A DNA stretch of 64,000 nt from Sphingobacterium spiritivorum (GTDB lineage Bacteria > Bacteroidota > Bacteroidia > Sphingobacteriales > Sphingobacteriaceae), in contig NZ_CP068083.1 of NCBI RefSeq assembly GCF_016725325.1, positions 4,464,001 to 4,528,000 on the forward strand. The letters are read 5' to 3'. Below the pieces are notes generated by a model, which saw nothing but the letters and a program-made list of their open reading frames with translations, was not told where the DNA came from and did no database searches. Made by a program: the position numbers and the translations under genes. Each line of letters opens with the position of its first letter. Position 1 is the stretch's first letter. This document shows positions 17,065 through 25,183 of this stretch, piece by piece.

Positions 17065-17717
17065 CCAGTTTCTAAAATATTCTTAACACCCTTCTTAAAC
17101 TCCCGGATCAGGAAAGAAAAAAATCAACGGCTCTTGTCAACAGATCTTTGATAAAAAAATGGTTTAAATAAAGAAAAACTGCTTCATGCAAAGCGTTAAA
17201 ACTTAATGTTGGGTTTCCCCATATATATCATCTTTATCTGTAATATTACTCATTGGTACTCCCTGAGAATAAAATATATAAAGAAATTGTTCAAAAATAT
17301 ATGGGAGATTAAGCATTTTAAACACAATCGTTATTGTATTACCTTCAATCTTCGAACTATACCATTCCCATGCTCTATGGTACATACTCTCTATCCAAGA
17401 TTCATAATGCCATAAGTTCTCATCATTCTCTCTATCTTTCTCGGATTTTTCCGTCATACTTTCCACAAACCACTTCGGAAGGATAGATTTCCATTCTTCA
17501 TCTGATGGCCAATTATCTGTATAAGCATAGTTAGAAATACATTTCATAATTTTCTTAGCATTATTAAGGACTTCTTCAACATTGTCAACATTTTTTATTG
17601 TGATAACCATCCTTGTCGTATCGGGTAATTCTCCTTTTATACTTTGATGTATTCTCTCTATCTCTTTCATCTTATTAAAAATTTGAAAATTTCAATTGTA
17701 AGCCACCCAATTTTGTT
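17065..17717. repeat. tandem duplication unit 2 (653 bp)
   Basis: This second copy has the same boundaries as unit 1. It holds the second 155-residue gene and the same downstream spacer, including atctttgataaaaaaatggt. Confidence 0.85.
17203..17670 (-). CDS. immunity-like protein, duplicated copy B
   Basis: This is the second of two tandem 155-residue paralogues. The N-terminal 70 residues and C-terminal 65 residues are almost unchanged from copy A (for example ASP-for-ALA-type single changes such as DTTRM/DMTRM and IEGNTITIVFKML/IEGSTITIVLKML). The block at residues 74-87 is replaced wholesale by the charged EKSEKDRENDENL at the same length. The equal length and preserved frame argue for selection on that segment. 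It is transcribed in the same direction as copy A, with a 185-bp spacer between them. Confidence 0.65.
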   Translation of the reverse strand: MKEIERIHQSIKGELPDTTRMVITIKNVDNVEEVLNNAKKIMKCISNYAYTDNWPSDEEWKSILPKWFVESMTEKSEKDRENDENLWHYESWIESMYHRAWEWYSSKIEGNTITIVFKMLNLPYIFEQFLYIFYSQGVPMSNITDKDDIYGETQH

Positions 17718-17752
17718 CCCGTTTCTAAAATATTCGTAACATCTTTCTTAAA
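17718..17752. repeat. third, partial copy of the duplication flank
   Basis: About 35 bp starting 653 bp after the unit 2 boundary (gtttctaaaatattcgtaac then atctttcttaaatt) match the start of units 1 and 2, then homology stops. It marks the upstream end of the tandem array. The remaining sequence to 17986 is AT-rich with no supported gene. Confidence 0.65.
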
Positions 17753-17986
17753 TTTCAGGACAGTAACTACATACTTTTCTTTATTATGTTGATCTTTCCC
17801 TCAGGAATTTATTTTGCTTCTCTGATTTCACGTCGCTCAAAATTTCATATTGACAAAATATAAACGATTACGATGCTCATTTAAAATTAAGTAATTTTTC
17901 AGAGAGTTATCATATCTCTTTAAGTCTATTTTAATATTTACAGAAACATAAAAATATTTCACTCACATAAGTTGTTATCAAAATAA

Positions 17987-18011
17987 AAAACCGCCTCTTT
18001 CGAAGCGGTTT
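17987..18011 (-). terminator. terminator of the arginase operon
   Basis: On the minus strand the stem AACCGC/GCGGTT closes a TTCGAAAGAG loop and is followed by TTTTTTATTTT, about 30 bp after the arginase stop codon. Confidence 0.8.
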
Positions 18012-18042
18012 ATATAAGCTGACAGGAAAGCTATTCCCGATT

Positions 18043-19002
18043 TTAGTCCGTACCTTCTATAACAGTTGCTACTTTCTCCAGGATGTCGAATGTGACTTCA
18101 GCCATTCTGTTTCCATGATGATCCAGCAGAGGATTTACTTCCACAACTTCCATACAAACTACTTTTTCCGAACGCATCAGTTCCTGTAAGAGTAAGGTAA
18201 CTTCAAAAGGAAAGAATCCTTCGGGTACGGGTGTACCTGTTCCTTCAGAAATCTTTTCACTGTCCATACTATCTACATCAAATGAGACATATATAATATC
18301 ACAGTTTTTCAATTGTTCAAATACTTCTGTAATACATTGCTCTACATTCTTAACACGTACCTCTCCTACCTGATAGTTTTTGATGCCCAACCTTTCTATA
18401 AGCATATCTTCAGGTTCCTCCGTATCGCGGACGCCAAAATATACCAGATCTTCAGCTACCAGTTTGGCTTCAGCTGTACCTACATGCTTTAGTTTTTCCC
18501 AATATGTCTGTGTATGGCTGTCCACCTCATTAATCCGGCACTGTAAATTATCTTCCTGCAACACTGCAGCGATCGGCATTCCGTGCAGATTTCCGGAAGG
18601 CGTCGTATAGGGTGAATGTATATCCGCATGGGCATCGATCCAGATCACGCCCAACCTTTTATCGGGAAGAGCAGCTTTTATCCCGCTGATCGTACCGATT
18701 GCTGAAGAATGATCACCGGAGAATACAAGTGGAAAATTTTCCTTCAATATGCTGTCTTCAACAATAGAAGCCACCTGTTTACATTGCTGATATACCTGTT
18801 TTATATGTTTGCCGAATGGATTGAGATCATTCTCATAAATTGAATCATTACGTGTCTGTACATCCACAAACGGATATTTTCTAAAGAAAAGACTGCCTTT
18901 ATTAATTGCGGCAATCTCTATTGCGTCTATCCCCAGATCTGATCCTCTTGTCCCTGCACCTATATCAGATCTGTTCTTAATCAGTTCTATAGATCTTTTC
19001 AT
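18043..19002 (-). CDS. rocF: arginase
   Basis: The 319-residue enzyme hydrolyses arginine to ornithine and urea. The Mn-binding motifs of the ureohydrolase family are all present: VFSGDHSSAIG, VIWIDAHADIHSP with downstream GNLHGMP, and VSFDVDSMDSEKISEGTGTPVPEGF. Length matches arginases rather than agmatinases. Its start overlaps the stop of the ornithine aminotransferase gene by 4 bp, so the two are one operon, making a two-step route from arginine to glutamate semialdehyde. A terminator follows directly. Confidence 0.95.
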   Translation of the reverse strand: MKRSIELIKNRSDIGAGTRGSDLGIDAIEIAAINKGSLFFRKYPFVDVQTRNDSIYENDLNPFGKHIKQVYQQCKQVASIVEDSILKENFPLVFSGDHSSAIGTISGIKAALPDKRLGVIWIDAHADIHSPYTTPSGNLHGMPIAAVLQEDNLQCRINEVDSHTQTYWEKLKHVGTAEAKLVAEDLVYFGVRDTEEPEDMLIERLGIKNYQVGEVRVKNVEQCITEVFEQLKNCDIIYVSFDVDSMDSEKISEGTGTPVPEGFFPFEVTLLLQELMRSEKVVCMEVVEVNPLLDHHGNRMAEVTFDILEKVATVIEGTD

Positions 19003-20279
19003 ACAAAAGCATTTAAGGATTTCTCGATAATACGCAGACTTTCTGTTATCTGTTCTTCATTGATTACCAATGGCGGGGCCAGGCGAATTTTATTGCCATG
19101 TGTGGGTTTTGCCAAAAGTCCATTTTTCTTGAATTCAAGACATAGATTCCAGGCTAATTCATCCTCTTCAGAGCAATTCATTTCTATAGCTGTTAATAAT
19201 CCTTTTCCTCTTACTTCTTTAATCAATGTTATCTTTCCGGCAATTTCTTTCAGCCCGGCCCGCAATATTTCACCCATTTTTTGGCTGTTTTCAGTGAGTT
19301 TTTCATCCAGCACCACCTGTAGCGCTTCTATGGAAACCGCGCAAGCCAATGGATTACCTCCATAGGTGGATCCGTGTTCTCCCGGCTTGATTGTAAGCAT
19401 AATATCATCATTAGCCAATACTGCTGATACCGGTAATACACCACCGGACAATGCTTTACCTAAAATGAGAACATCCGGTTTACTGCTAGGTACAGATCCG
19501 AAGACATCATAGGATGCCAATAAGTTTCCTGTACGTCCGATACCTGTCTGAATTTCATCTGCGATAAACAGTACATTATAATCTGTACACAATTGACGGA
19601 CTGCAGAAAGATATGTTTCATCAGGAATAATAATCCCGGCTTCCCCCTGAATGGGTTCTACGATAAAGCCTGCAATATTCTTATCTTCTTTTAAGAGTTT
19701 TTCAAAAGCCTCGACATCATTATAAGGTACCTGAATGATTCCATCTACGAAAGGACCAAATTCATGGGTACTGACTTCATCATTAGAAGCCGAAATCACA
19801 GAAATGGTCCGCCCGTGAAAATTATCTTTGGCGAATACAATTTTTGCCTGATTACTATCGATTCCTTTGACCTGGTATCCCCATTTACGACAGAGTTTCA
19901 TGGCTGTTTCCACGGCTTCTACTCCGGAATTCATAATAAGCGCTTTATCATATCCAAATAACCTGCAGATGTATTCTTCAAATTCTCCAAGTTTATTATT
20001 GAAAAATGCACGTGAAGTAAGCGTTAGTTTTTTAGCCTGCTCGGTCAGCGCATGGATAATACGCGGATGACAGTGGCCCTGATTTACAGCTGAATAAGCT
20101 GATAAAAAATCAACATATCTTTTACCTTCCACATCCCAGACAAATACCCCTTCTCCTCTTTCTAATACAACAGGAAGCGGGTGATAATTATGTGCACCAT
20201 ATTGGTTTTCTTTTGCTATAAAAGCATCACTTTTGGTTTTATCGGTTTGAATATTCATATCCTCAATATTATTATTCAT
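18999..20279 (-). CDS. rocD: ornithine aminotransferase
   Basis: The 426-residue PLP enzyme (class III aminotransferase) converts ornithine and 2-oxoglutarate to glutamate semialdehyde and glutamate. Visible features are SAYSAVNQGHCHPRI, the PLP-phosphate region ALIMNSGVEAVETAMKL, VEPIQGEAGIIIPD, IADEIQTGIGRTG and the Schiff-base Lys in LILGKALSGGVLPVSAVLA. It is the first gene of the operon with arginase. A -7 element (TAAGTTTG, minus strand 20285-20292) lies only 5 bp before the ATG at 20279, so the ATG at codon 8 (20258), giving MNIQTDKTKSDAF, may be the true start. The divergent Lrp-type gene is the likely regulator. Confidence 0.95.
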   Translation of the reverse strand: MNNNIEDMNIQTDKTKSDAFIAKENQYGAHNYHPLPVVLERGEGVFVWDVEGKRYVDFLSAYSAVNQGHCHPRIIHALTEQAKKLTLTSRAFFNNKLGEFEEYICRLFGYDKALIMNSGVEAVETAMKLCRKWGYQVKGIDSNQAKIVFAKDNFHGRTISVISASNDEVSTHEFGPFVDGIIQVPYNDVEAFEKLLKEDKNIAGFIVEPIQGEAGIIIPDETYLSAVRQLCTDYNVLFIADEIQTGIGRTGNLLASYDVFGSVPSSKPDVLILGKALSGGVLPVSAVLANDDIMLTIKPGEHGSTYGGNPLACAVSIEALQVVLDEKLTENSQKMGEILRAGLKEIAGKITLIKEVRGKGLLTAIEMNCSEEDELAWNLCLEFKKNGLLAKPTHGNKIRLAPPLVINEEQITESLRIIEKSLNAFV

Positions 20280-20284
20280 ATTTT

Positions 20285-20292
20285 CAAACTTA
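20285..20292 (-). promoter_or_regulatory. rocD: -7 promoter element of rocD
   Basis: TAAGTTTG on the minus strand matches TAnnTTTG. A transcript from here would start at about 20279, which favours the second ATG (20258) as the rocD start or implies a near-leaderless message. Confidence 0.5.
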
Positions 20293-20328
20293 TAAAATAT
20301 AACATGTAAAACACAAATAAATATTTAA

Positions 20329-20372
20329 TTTGACTTAAAAAATAACAAATTATACTAAATTTGAATATTCAA
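20329..20372 (+). promoter_or_regulatory. promoter and likely autoregulatory palindrome of the Lrp-type gene
   Basis: TTTG at 20329-20332 and TAAATTTG at 20356-20363 form a Bacteroidota-type -33/-7 pair with a 23-bp spacer. A perfect 12-bp palindrome, TTGAATATTCAA at 20361-20372, overlaps the -7 element. It lies between rocD and the regulator gene and is a good candidate for Lrp-family binding. Confidence 0.55.
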
Positions 20373-20383
20373 CTCCAAAAACC

Positions 20384-20836
20384 ATGTATACATTAGATGA
20401 TTTTGATATCCGCATACTCAAAACGCTGGACACAGACGGAAGAATGGCTTATTCGGCTATTGCCAGTGAAATGGGCGTTTCCAATACGATGATTCATCAG
20501 CGCATAAGCAGGCTATCCGATCAGGGTATATTAGAAGGAACTAAACCTGTATTGAATGAGAAAAAACTGGGCTACGACTGGGGAGCTTTCACGGGTATTA
20601 GTCTGGAAAAAGATTACGATTCAAAGCGGGTAATTGAAGAATTACAGAAAATCCCTGAAGTTACCGAATGTTATTACATTACAGGAAACTATACTTTATA
20701 CATTAAGATCGTTGCCAAAAATCATGAACACATGAGGCAATTACTGTATGAAAAAATTGATAATATTCCGGGAATTGCAAAGACAGATTCTATTATTGAA
20801 CTGGGCTGTGCATTCAAGCGGAATATTATTTTATAG
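20384..20836 (+). CDS. Lrp/AsnC-family transcriptional regulator
   Basis: This 150-residue protein has an N-terminal AsnC-type helix-turn-helix (DDFDIRILKTLDTDGRMAYSAIASEMGVSNTMIHQRISRLSDQGILEG) and a C-terminal RAM ligand domain (PEVTECYYITGNYTLYIKIVAKNHEHMRQLLYEKIDNIPGI). It is divergent from the ornithine aminotransferase-arginase operon across about 100 bp, so it probably senses arginine, ornithine or a related amino acid and controls that operon and itself. The ligand is inferred from context. Confidence 0.93.
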   Translation: MYTLDDFDIRILKTLDTDGRMAYSAIASEMGVSNTMIHQRISRLSDQGILEGTKPVLNEKKLGYDWGAFTGISLEKDYDSKRVIEELQKIPEVTECYYITGNYTLYIKIVAKNHEHMRQLLYEKIDNIPGIAKTDSIIELGCAFKRNIIL

Positions 20837-20845
20837 AAAGACCGG

Positions 20846-21547
20846 TTAATTTTTTCCCAGCCATTCACCAATAAGTTTTCGGTAAGTCTCCCCGATCGGG
20901 AGATATTCACCATTCGTCATGACGATCTGATTTCCTTCTATTACTTTGATTTTGTTTAAAGGGATGATATAGGATCTATGGATACGCACAAACTGGTTTT
21001 GCGGCAATCTGTCCAGAATATCTTTCATATTTTCTAATACCACGATCCGCTCCGATACCGTATGAATACGGATATAATCTTTTAGTCCTTCTATAAAAAG
21101 GATGTCATCCGGTTGGATTTTGTAATGTTTGCGGTCTACTTTCACAAACAGCGAATTGTCAGCCTCACTGTTTGCAAACGCAGCTTGCCAGCGGTTGAAT
21201 TTTTCTACACTCTGATAAAACCGGTTAAAGGTGACCGGTTTTAATAAGAAATCAATTACATTAAACTGAAAAGCATCCAATGCATATTCAGAATAAGCCG
21301 AAGTGATAACAAAATTGTGCTTCTGGTTAAACATCTGCATTAATTCAATACCTGTGAGCTGAGGCATCTGTATATCTATAAATATCAAATCTACAGATGC
21401 GGAATTTAATATTTCAATGACTTCAAAAGCATCCGTCCCTGCATATACAATATTCAATTGTGATACTTTAGAGGCATAATCTGCCAGAAGCTTTACTGCA
21501 AAAGGTTCATCATCTAAGATGAGGCAGTTTATTTTTCTTTTTATCAT
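20846..21547 (-). CDS. LytTR-family response regulator (second pair)
   Basis: This 233-residue protein has a receiver domain (residues 5-118: ILDDEPFAVKLL, phosphoacceptor in DLIFIDIQMPQLTG, TSAYSEYALDAF, LLKPV) and a LytTR domain (residues 140-230: SLFVKVDRKHYKIQPDDILFIEGLKDYIRIHTVSERIVV, FVRIHRSYIIPLNKI). Its start overlaps the kinase stop by 4 bp. It is a paralogue of the regulator at 5104-5829. A matching phased repeat lies upstream of the operon at 22615-22650. Confidence 0.93.
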   Translation of the reverse strand: MIKRKINCLILDDEPFAVKLLADYASKVSQLNIVYAGTDAFEVIEILNSASVDLIFIDIQMPQLTGIELMQMFNQKHNFVITSAYSEYALDAFQFNVIDFLLKPVTFNRFYQSVEKFNRWQAAFANSEADNSLFVKVDRKHYKIQPDDILFIEGLKDYIRIHTVSERIVVLENMKDILDRLPQNQFVRIHRSYIIPLNKIKVIEGNQIVMTNGEYLPIGETYRKLIGEWLGKN

Positions 21548-22566
21548 AAATTTATTTGCAGTTCAGCTGTAAACATGTTATTCTTATTCTGCAGTTTTAA
21601 ATCATGTGTTTGCGGATAGTATATTTCAAGACGCTTTTTTAGATTATCCAATCCTATACCGCCTAGTTTATCCTTTTTATGATTTCCGATCCCGTTTTCC
21701 ACTCTGAAAGTCAGTTTTTGTGCATCGACATGAAGATGTATTATAATAGGTGCTGAATTGGACGCAATTCCATGTTTGAGTGCATTTTCAACTAAAGGTG
21801 ATAAAAGGTAGGGCGGTATTTCCATACCCTCATTCAGTACCTCCATATGCAAATCAACAAAAGCATTTTCCTCATGTCTCAACTGTTCCAACTCCAGATA
21901 TGCGTTAATATAGCCGATTTCATCTGCCAGCTTTATCTTTTCTTTCTGAGATTCATACGTTGTAAAACGCATGATCTGGCTCAGTTTCTCAATGGCAGGC
22001 AACGATTTATCCGATTGAAAATAAACCATTGAATAAATATTATTAAGGGTATTGAATACAAAATGTGGATTGATCTGTGCTTTCAGAAATTTAATTTCCG
22101 TGTTTTTGTTTTCTTCCAGGATAATCTTATTGTATTCCAGCAGTCTTATAAAATAGATAGCAAACCAAAGTAAAGAACTGAAAACAATAGGCATACTGCT
22201 GTAATGCATATTATCCAGCATATAACTGATAAACGTGGTATTGACATAATTGATTTTATGAAATAATACATCCGTTACCACCTGTTCTGACACCCACCGT
22301 AGACCTGTAAAAACCAGATAGGAAATAAATATTCCTAAAAACAGTTTTTTCCATTTAAAGGCATTAAATGCCCATCTCATGACGATCAGATAATGAAAGT
22401 AAAAGGTGGAAACAAAACAGATCACGTAAGTCATGTAAAACAGATCCGGTACTGCAAACTTTGCATATAAGGGATTTTTCACGAATGTAAAATAGATTAC
22501 AATCAGCCAAAATATGAGATGGATGAATCTTTCCGTTGCTTTTGATAATGTTCCTTTATACAACAT
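21544..22566 (-). CDS. LytS/YehU-type sensor histidine kinase (second pair)
   Basis: This 340-residue membrane kinase has about four transmembrane helices in residues 15-140, then the phosphoacceptor AQINPHFVFNTLNN, N box LVENALKHG and G box GGIGLDNLKKRLEIYYP. There is no separate periplasmic sensor domain. It is the first gene of a kinase-regulator operon and divergent from a TonB-type barrel gene. The same arrangement, LytS/LytTR facing a barrel gene, occurs at 5.1-8.1 kb. Confidence 0.93.
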   Translation of the reverse strand: MLYKGTLSKATERFIHLIFWLIVIYFTFVKNPLYAKFAVPDLFYMTYVICFVSTFYFHYLIVMRWAFNAFKWKKLFLGIFISYLVFTGLRWVSEQVVTDVLFHKINYVNTTFISYMLDNMHYSSMPIVFSSLLWFAIYFIRLLEYNKIILEENKNTEIKFLKAQINPHFVFNTLNNIYSMVYFQSDKSLPAIEKLSQIMRFTTYESQKEKIKLADEIGYINAYLELEQLRHEENAFVDLHMEVLNEGMEIPPYLLSPLVENALKHGIASNSAPIIIHLHVDAQKLTFRVENGIGNHKKDKLGGIGLDNLKKRLEIYYPQTHDLKLQNKNNMFTAELQINL

Positions 22567-22614
22567 CTAACTAGTTTTTTTCAAAGGTACTCATTCATCA
22601 AAGTCTACAAAAAC

Positions 22615-22650
22615 GGATTCGTAGATAAACCGGAGGGGTTTGTCGAAAAA
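22615..22650 (+). promoter_or_regulatory. LytTR-type operator for the second pair
   Basis: GGATTCGTAGATAAA at 22615-22629 and GGGTTTGTCGAAAAA at 22636-22650 are imperfect direct repeats with a period of exactly 21 bp (pattern GGNTTNGTNGANAAA, 10 of 15 positions shared). They lie between the kinase start and the barrel start. Confidence 0.6.
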
Positions 22651-22704
22651 AATAGGCCAATACTATTTTTCGGAGAATATTTGTCCGGATTTAACATTAA
22701 ACAC

Positions 22705-25095
22705 ATGAAAACATTTATCTTTTTTATAGTTGCTATTCTTTGTCAGTTGAGTGCTATGGGACAGCAGATATGGGTAAAGGGCAGAATTATCAATCTAAGC
22801 CGGCAACCTGTCGAATTTGTACATATCAATCTCCTGAATAAGGACTCAGTCCGGATTCATCAGGCATTCACAGATAGTCTTGGATATTTTTCTATCCAAA
22901 CTTCCAAAGGCGATTACCAATTGGTCATTGAGCAATTCGGAAAAGAATTTAAGAATATACCTCTCCTTTTACGTCAGGATACAACCCTGGCAGATGTGGA
23001 GATAGACGAGGTAACCGAATTAGACGGAGTAACGGTAACTGGCCGAAAAAAACAAATCGAGCAAAAGGTAGACAGACTGGTATTTCATGTGGAGAATTCG
23101 ACTTTCGCTACCGGAGGTACGGCTCTGGATGCACTGAAAGCCACACCCACGGTAAGAGTACAAAACGAAAATATCTCTATTGTAGGTAAGGGTAATGTGT
23201 TGGTGATGATAGATGACCGGTTACAACGGATGTCAGAAGAGGATGTAGCTGTTTTTTTAAAATCTATTCCGGCAGACAATATCAAAAGCATTGAAGTCAT
23301 CACTACCCCTCCTGCCAAATATGATGCTGAAGGAAACAGTGGACTGATTAATATTAAACTCAAAACTGCAAAAGCTAATTCCTGGACTGCGAATATAGGC
23401 ACAACCTATACGCAGAAAACATATGCAGGCAGCAATCTGCAGGGATTATTCAACTACAATCATAATCGGTTATCTTTACAAACCAGTATGAGTAAAGGTA
23501 CTGAAAAACTGAGTACCCGCTCAGACAGACGCATCTTCTACACAGACGAATTATGGACAGAGGAGGTTCGCAACAAATCTGTAAGTTCTATTTGGAGTCT
23601 GGGATTGGGAGCAGATTACAAAATAACGGACAAATGGAGCACCGGAGTCAAATACTTAGGCAGTTTCACGGACCGCACTTCTGCTAATAATCCACTCACT
23701 ACAAGATTTAATGCTTCAAACGAAATCATAAATTCCTACATTACATCTGATGTAGAAGCTCATAATAAGCCTGAAATGAATGCACTCAACTGGTATCATA
23801 ACCTTGCTTTAGATTCATCCGGTAAGAACATCACTATGGATCTGGACTACTTCAGGTATAAGAAGGGCGATTACCGTTCTTTTGCCGGTCATGAACTGGA
23901 CCCAAACCGTACCCCAATCCCGAACAGTTACTTTTCATCTACAAACAGTAATATCAATACGATAAAAAACTATTCAGGAAAGATAGATGTTTCCTTACCT
24001 TACAACTGGGCTAATCTTAGTTTCGGAGGAAAAATATCCTATACAAATACGAATAACGATCTGCAGGTATATGACAATCTAAGCGGAACACCAATACTGA
24101 ATACGGATCAGTCTAATGTTTTTAATTATAAAGAATACAATGAAGCATTATACTTTTCGGCTCACAGAAAGCTGAATGAACATTGGGAAACGCAATTTGG
24201 GATGAGAATGGAAGCTACGCAAACAGAGGGATATTCTGCCAATCTGAATCAGGCTAATAAAAATAATTATATCCGGTTTTTTCCGACAGCTTATGTTACC
24301 TATGTACCCAATGACAGCAACTCGTTTTCTCTTAATTATAGCAGGAGGATCCGCAGACCGGATTTTGACTATCTCAATCCTTTTGTGATCCGTACCAGTC
24401 CCTACTATTATTCGGAAGGAAATCCGTTTCTGAAACCTTCTTTTATTGATAATCTTGAATTTTCCTACATCTACAAACAGAAATGGATGAGTTCGGTATA
24501 CTTCTCTCGGGTTTCAGATTTTGGACAGGAACTGTCTATAGTTGATCCGGTAAATAATGTGACAAGAAGTACTCCTCTAAACTATGCGGACACCTACCAG
24601 ATCGGGTATTCAACGTATTACAATTTCAGTAAATGGTCCTGGTGGAATAGTTTTACAGGATTCAATGTAAACTATCAGCATGTGAAATCAAAAACAAATT
24701 TCGTAGAATCTGTCGATGGCTATAACGCTTATTTTTACAGCAATAACGATTTTACCCTGAATTCGTCAAAATCCATATTTTTTGGTTTGAATTATGGGTT
24801 ACAGCTTCCCGGAAGATATCAGATCTTCCATATTTCCAGGCTTCATATTATGGATATTTCTATGAAATTTTTATTGCTCAATAAAAATCTGACGCTGACA
24901 GTTACAGGAGAAGATTTGCTGAATGCACAAAGACCCCTTATCAGCTATTACTCCAATGGGATCAAAAATGATGTCAGATCTTACCACGACAGCAGAGGAT
25001 TCCGTATATCTGTAAGTTATAAATTCGGCAACAAAGAAATAAAATCCAGACAAAGGAATTTCGGAAATGAGGAGGAGAGAGAAAGAACAAAATAA
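22705..25095 (+). CDS. TonB-dependent-receptor-like outer-membrane barrel
   Basis: The protein has about 796 residues from the ATG at 22705, which starts a signal peptide (MKTFIFFIVAILCQLSAMGQQ); a longer frame uses a TTG at 22681. After the signal comes a carboxypeptidase-regulatory-like domain (VKGRIINLSRQPVEFVHINLL to about residue 110), then a plug-like segment (ALDALKATPTVRV, GNVLVMIDDRLQRMSEEDVAVFLKSIPADNIKSIEVITTPPAKYDAEGNSGLINIKL) and a 22-strand type barrel (OMP_b-brl_3 group) ending in FRISVSYKFG. These proteins resemble TonB-dependent receptors but often serve unknown small ligands. Divergence from the LytTR/LytS pair with a shared operator suggests that pair controls it. Confidence 0.88.
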   Translation: MKTFIFFIVAILCQLSAMGQQIWVKGRIINLSRQPVEFVHINLLNKDSVRIHQAFTDSLGYFSIQTSKGDYQLVIEQFGKEFKNIPLLLRQDTTLADVEIDEVTELDGVTVTGRKKQIEQKVDRLVFHVENSTFATGGTALDALKATPTVRVQNENISIVGKGNVLVMIDDRLQRMSEEDVAVFLKSIPADNIKSIEVITTPPAKYDAEGNSGLINIKLKTAKANSWTANIGTTYTQKTYAGSNLQGLFNYNHNRLSLQTSMSKGTEKLSTRSDRRIFYTDELWTEEVRNKSVSSIWSLGLGADYKITDKWSTGVKYLGSFTDRTSANNPLTTRFNASNEIINSYITSDVEAHNKPEMNALNWYHNLALDSSGKNITMDLDYFRYKKGDYRSFAGHELDPNRTPIPNSYFSSTNSNINTIKNYSGKIDVSLPYNWANLSFGGKISYTNTNNDLQVYDNLSGTPILNTDQSNVFNYKEYNEALYFSAHRKLNEHWETQFGMRMEATQTEGYSANLNQANKNNYIRFFPTAYVTYVPNDSNSFSLNYSRRIRRPDFDYLNPFVIRTSPYYYSEGNPFLKPSFIDNLEFSYIYKQKWMSSVYFSRVSDFGQELSIVDPVNNVTRSTPLNYADTYQIGYSTYYNFSKWSWWNSFTGFNVNYQHVKSKTNFVESVDGYNAYFYSNNDFTLNSSKSIFFGLNYGLQLPGRYQIFHISRLHIMDISMKFLLLNKNLTLTVTGEDLLNAQRPLISYYSNGIKNDVRSYHDSRGFRISVSYKFGNKEIKSRQRNFGNEEERERTK

Positions 25096-25112
25096 AACAT
25101 AATTATCCTGAT

Positions 25113-25157
25113 TATAAAAGAGCCCCTAAGAAAGATTTTCTTAGGGGCTCTTTTATA
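25113..25157. terminator. bidirectional terminator
   Basis: A 21-bp perfect stem with a 3-nt loop, centred on AGCCCCTAAG and CTTAGGGGCT with A/T tracts on both sides, lies between the convergent barrel and metallophosphoesterase genes and can serve both. Confidence 0.9.
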
Positions 25158-25183
25158 TTAAGAGTTTGATAATTTTATGAAAA

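Noticed and set aside
16553..17415. Plus-strand frames duplicated inside the two 155-aa genes
   Set aside because: They are mirror shadows of the duplicated minus-strand genes; their similarity merely reflects the DNA duplication.
16411..17752. Tandem repeat considered as an insertion element or integron cassette array
   Set aside because: No transposase, terminal inverted repeats or attC-like folded site is visible; simple tandem duplication explains it.
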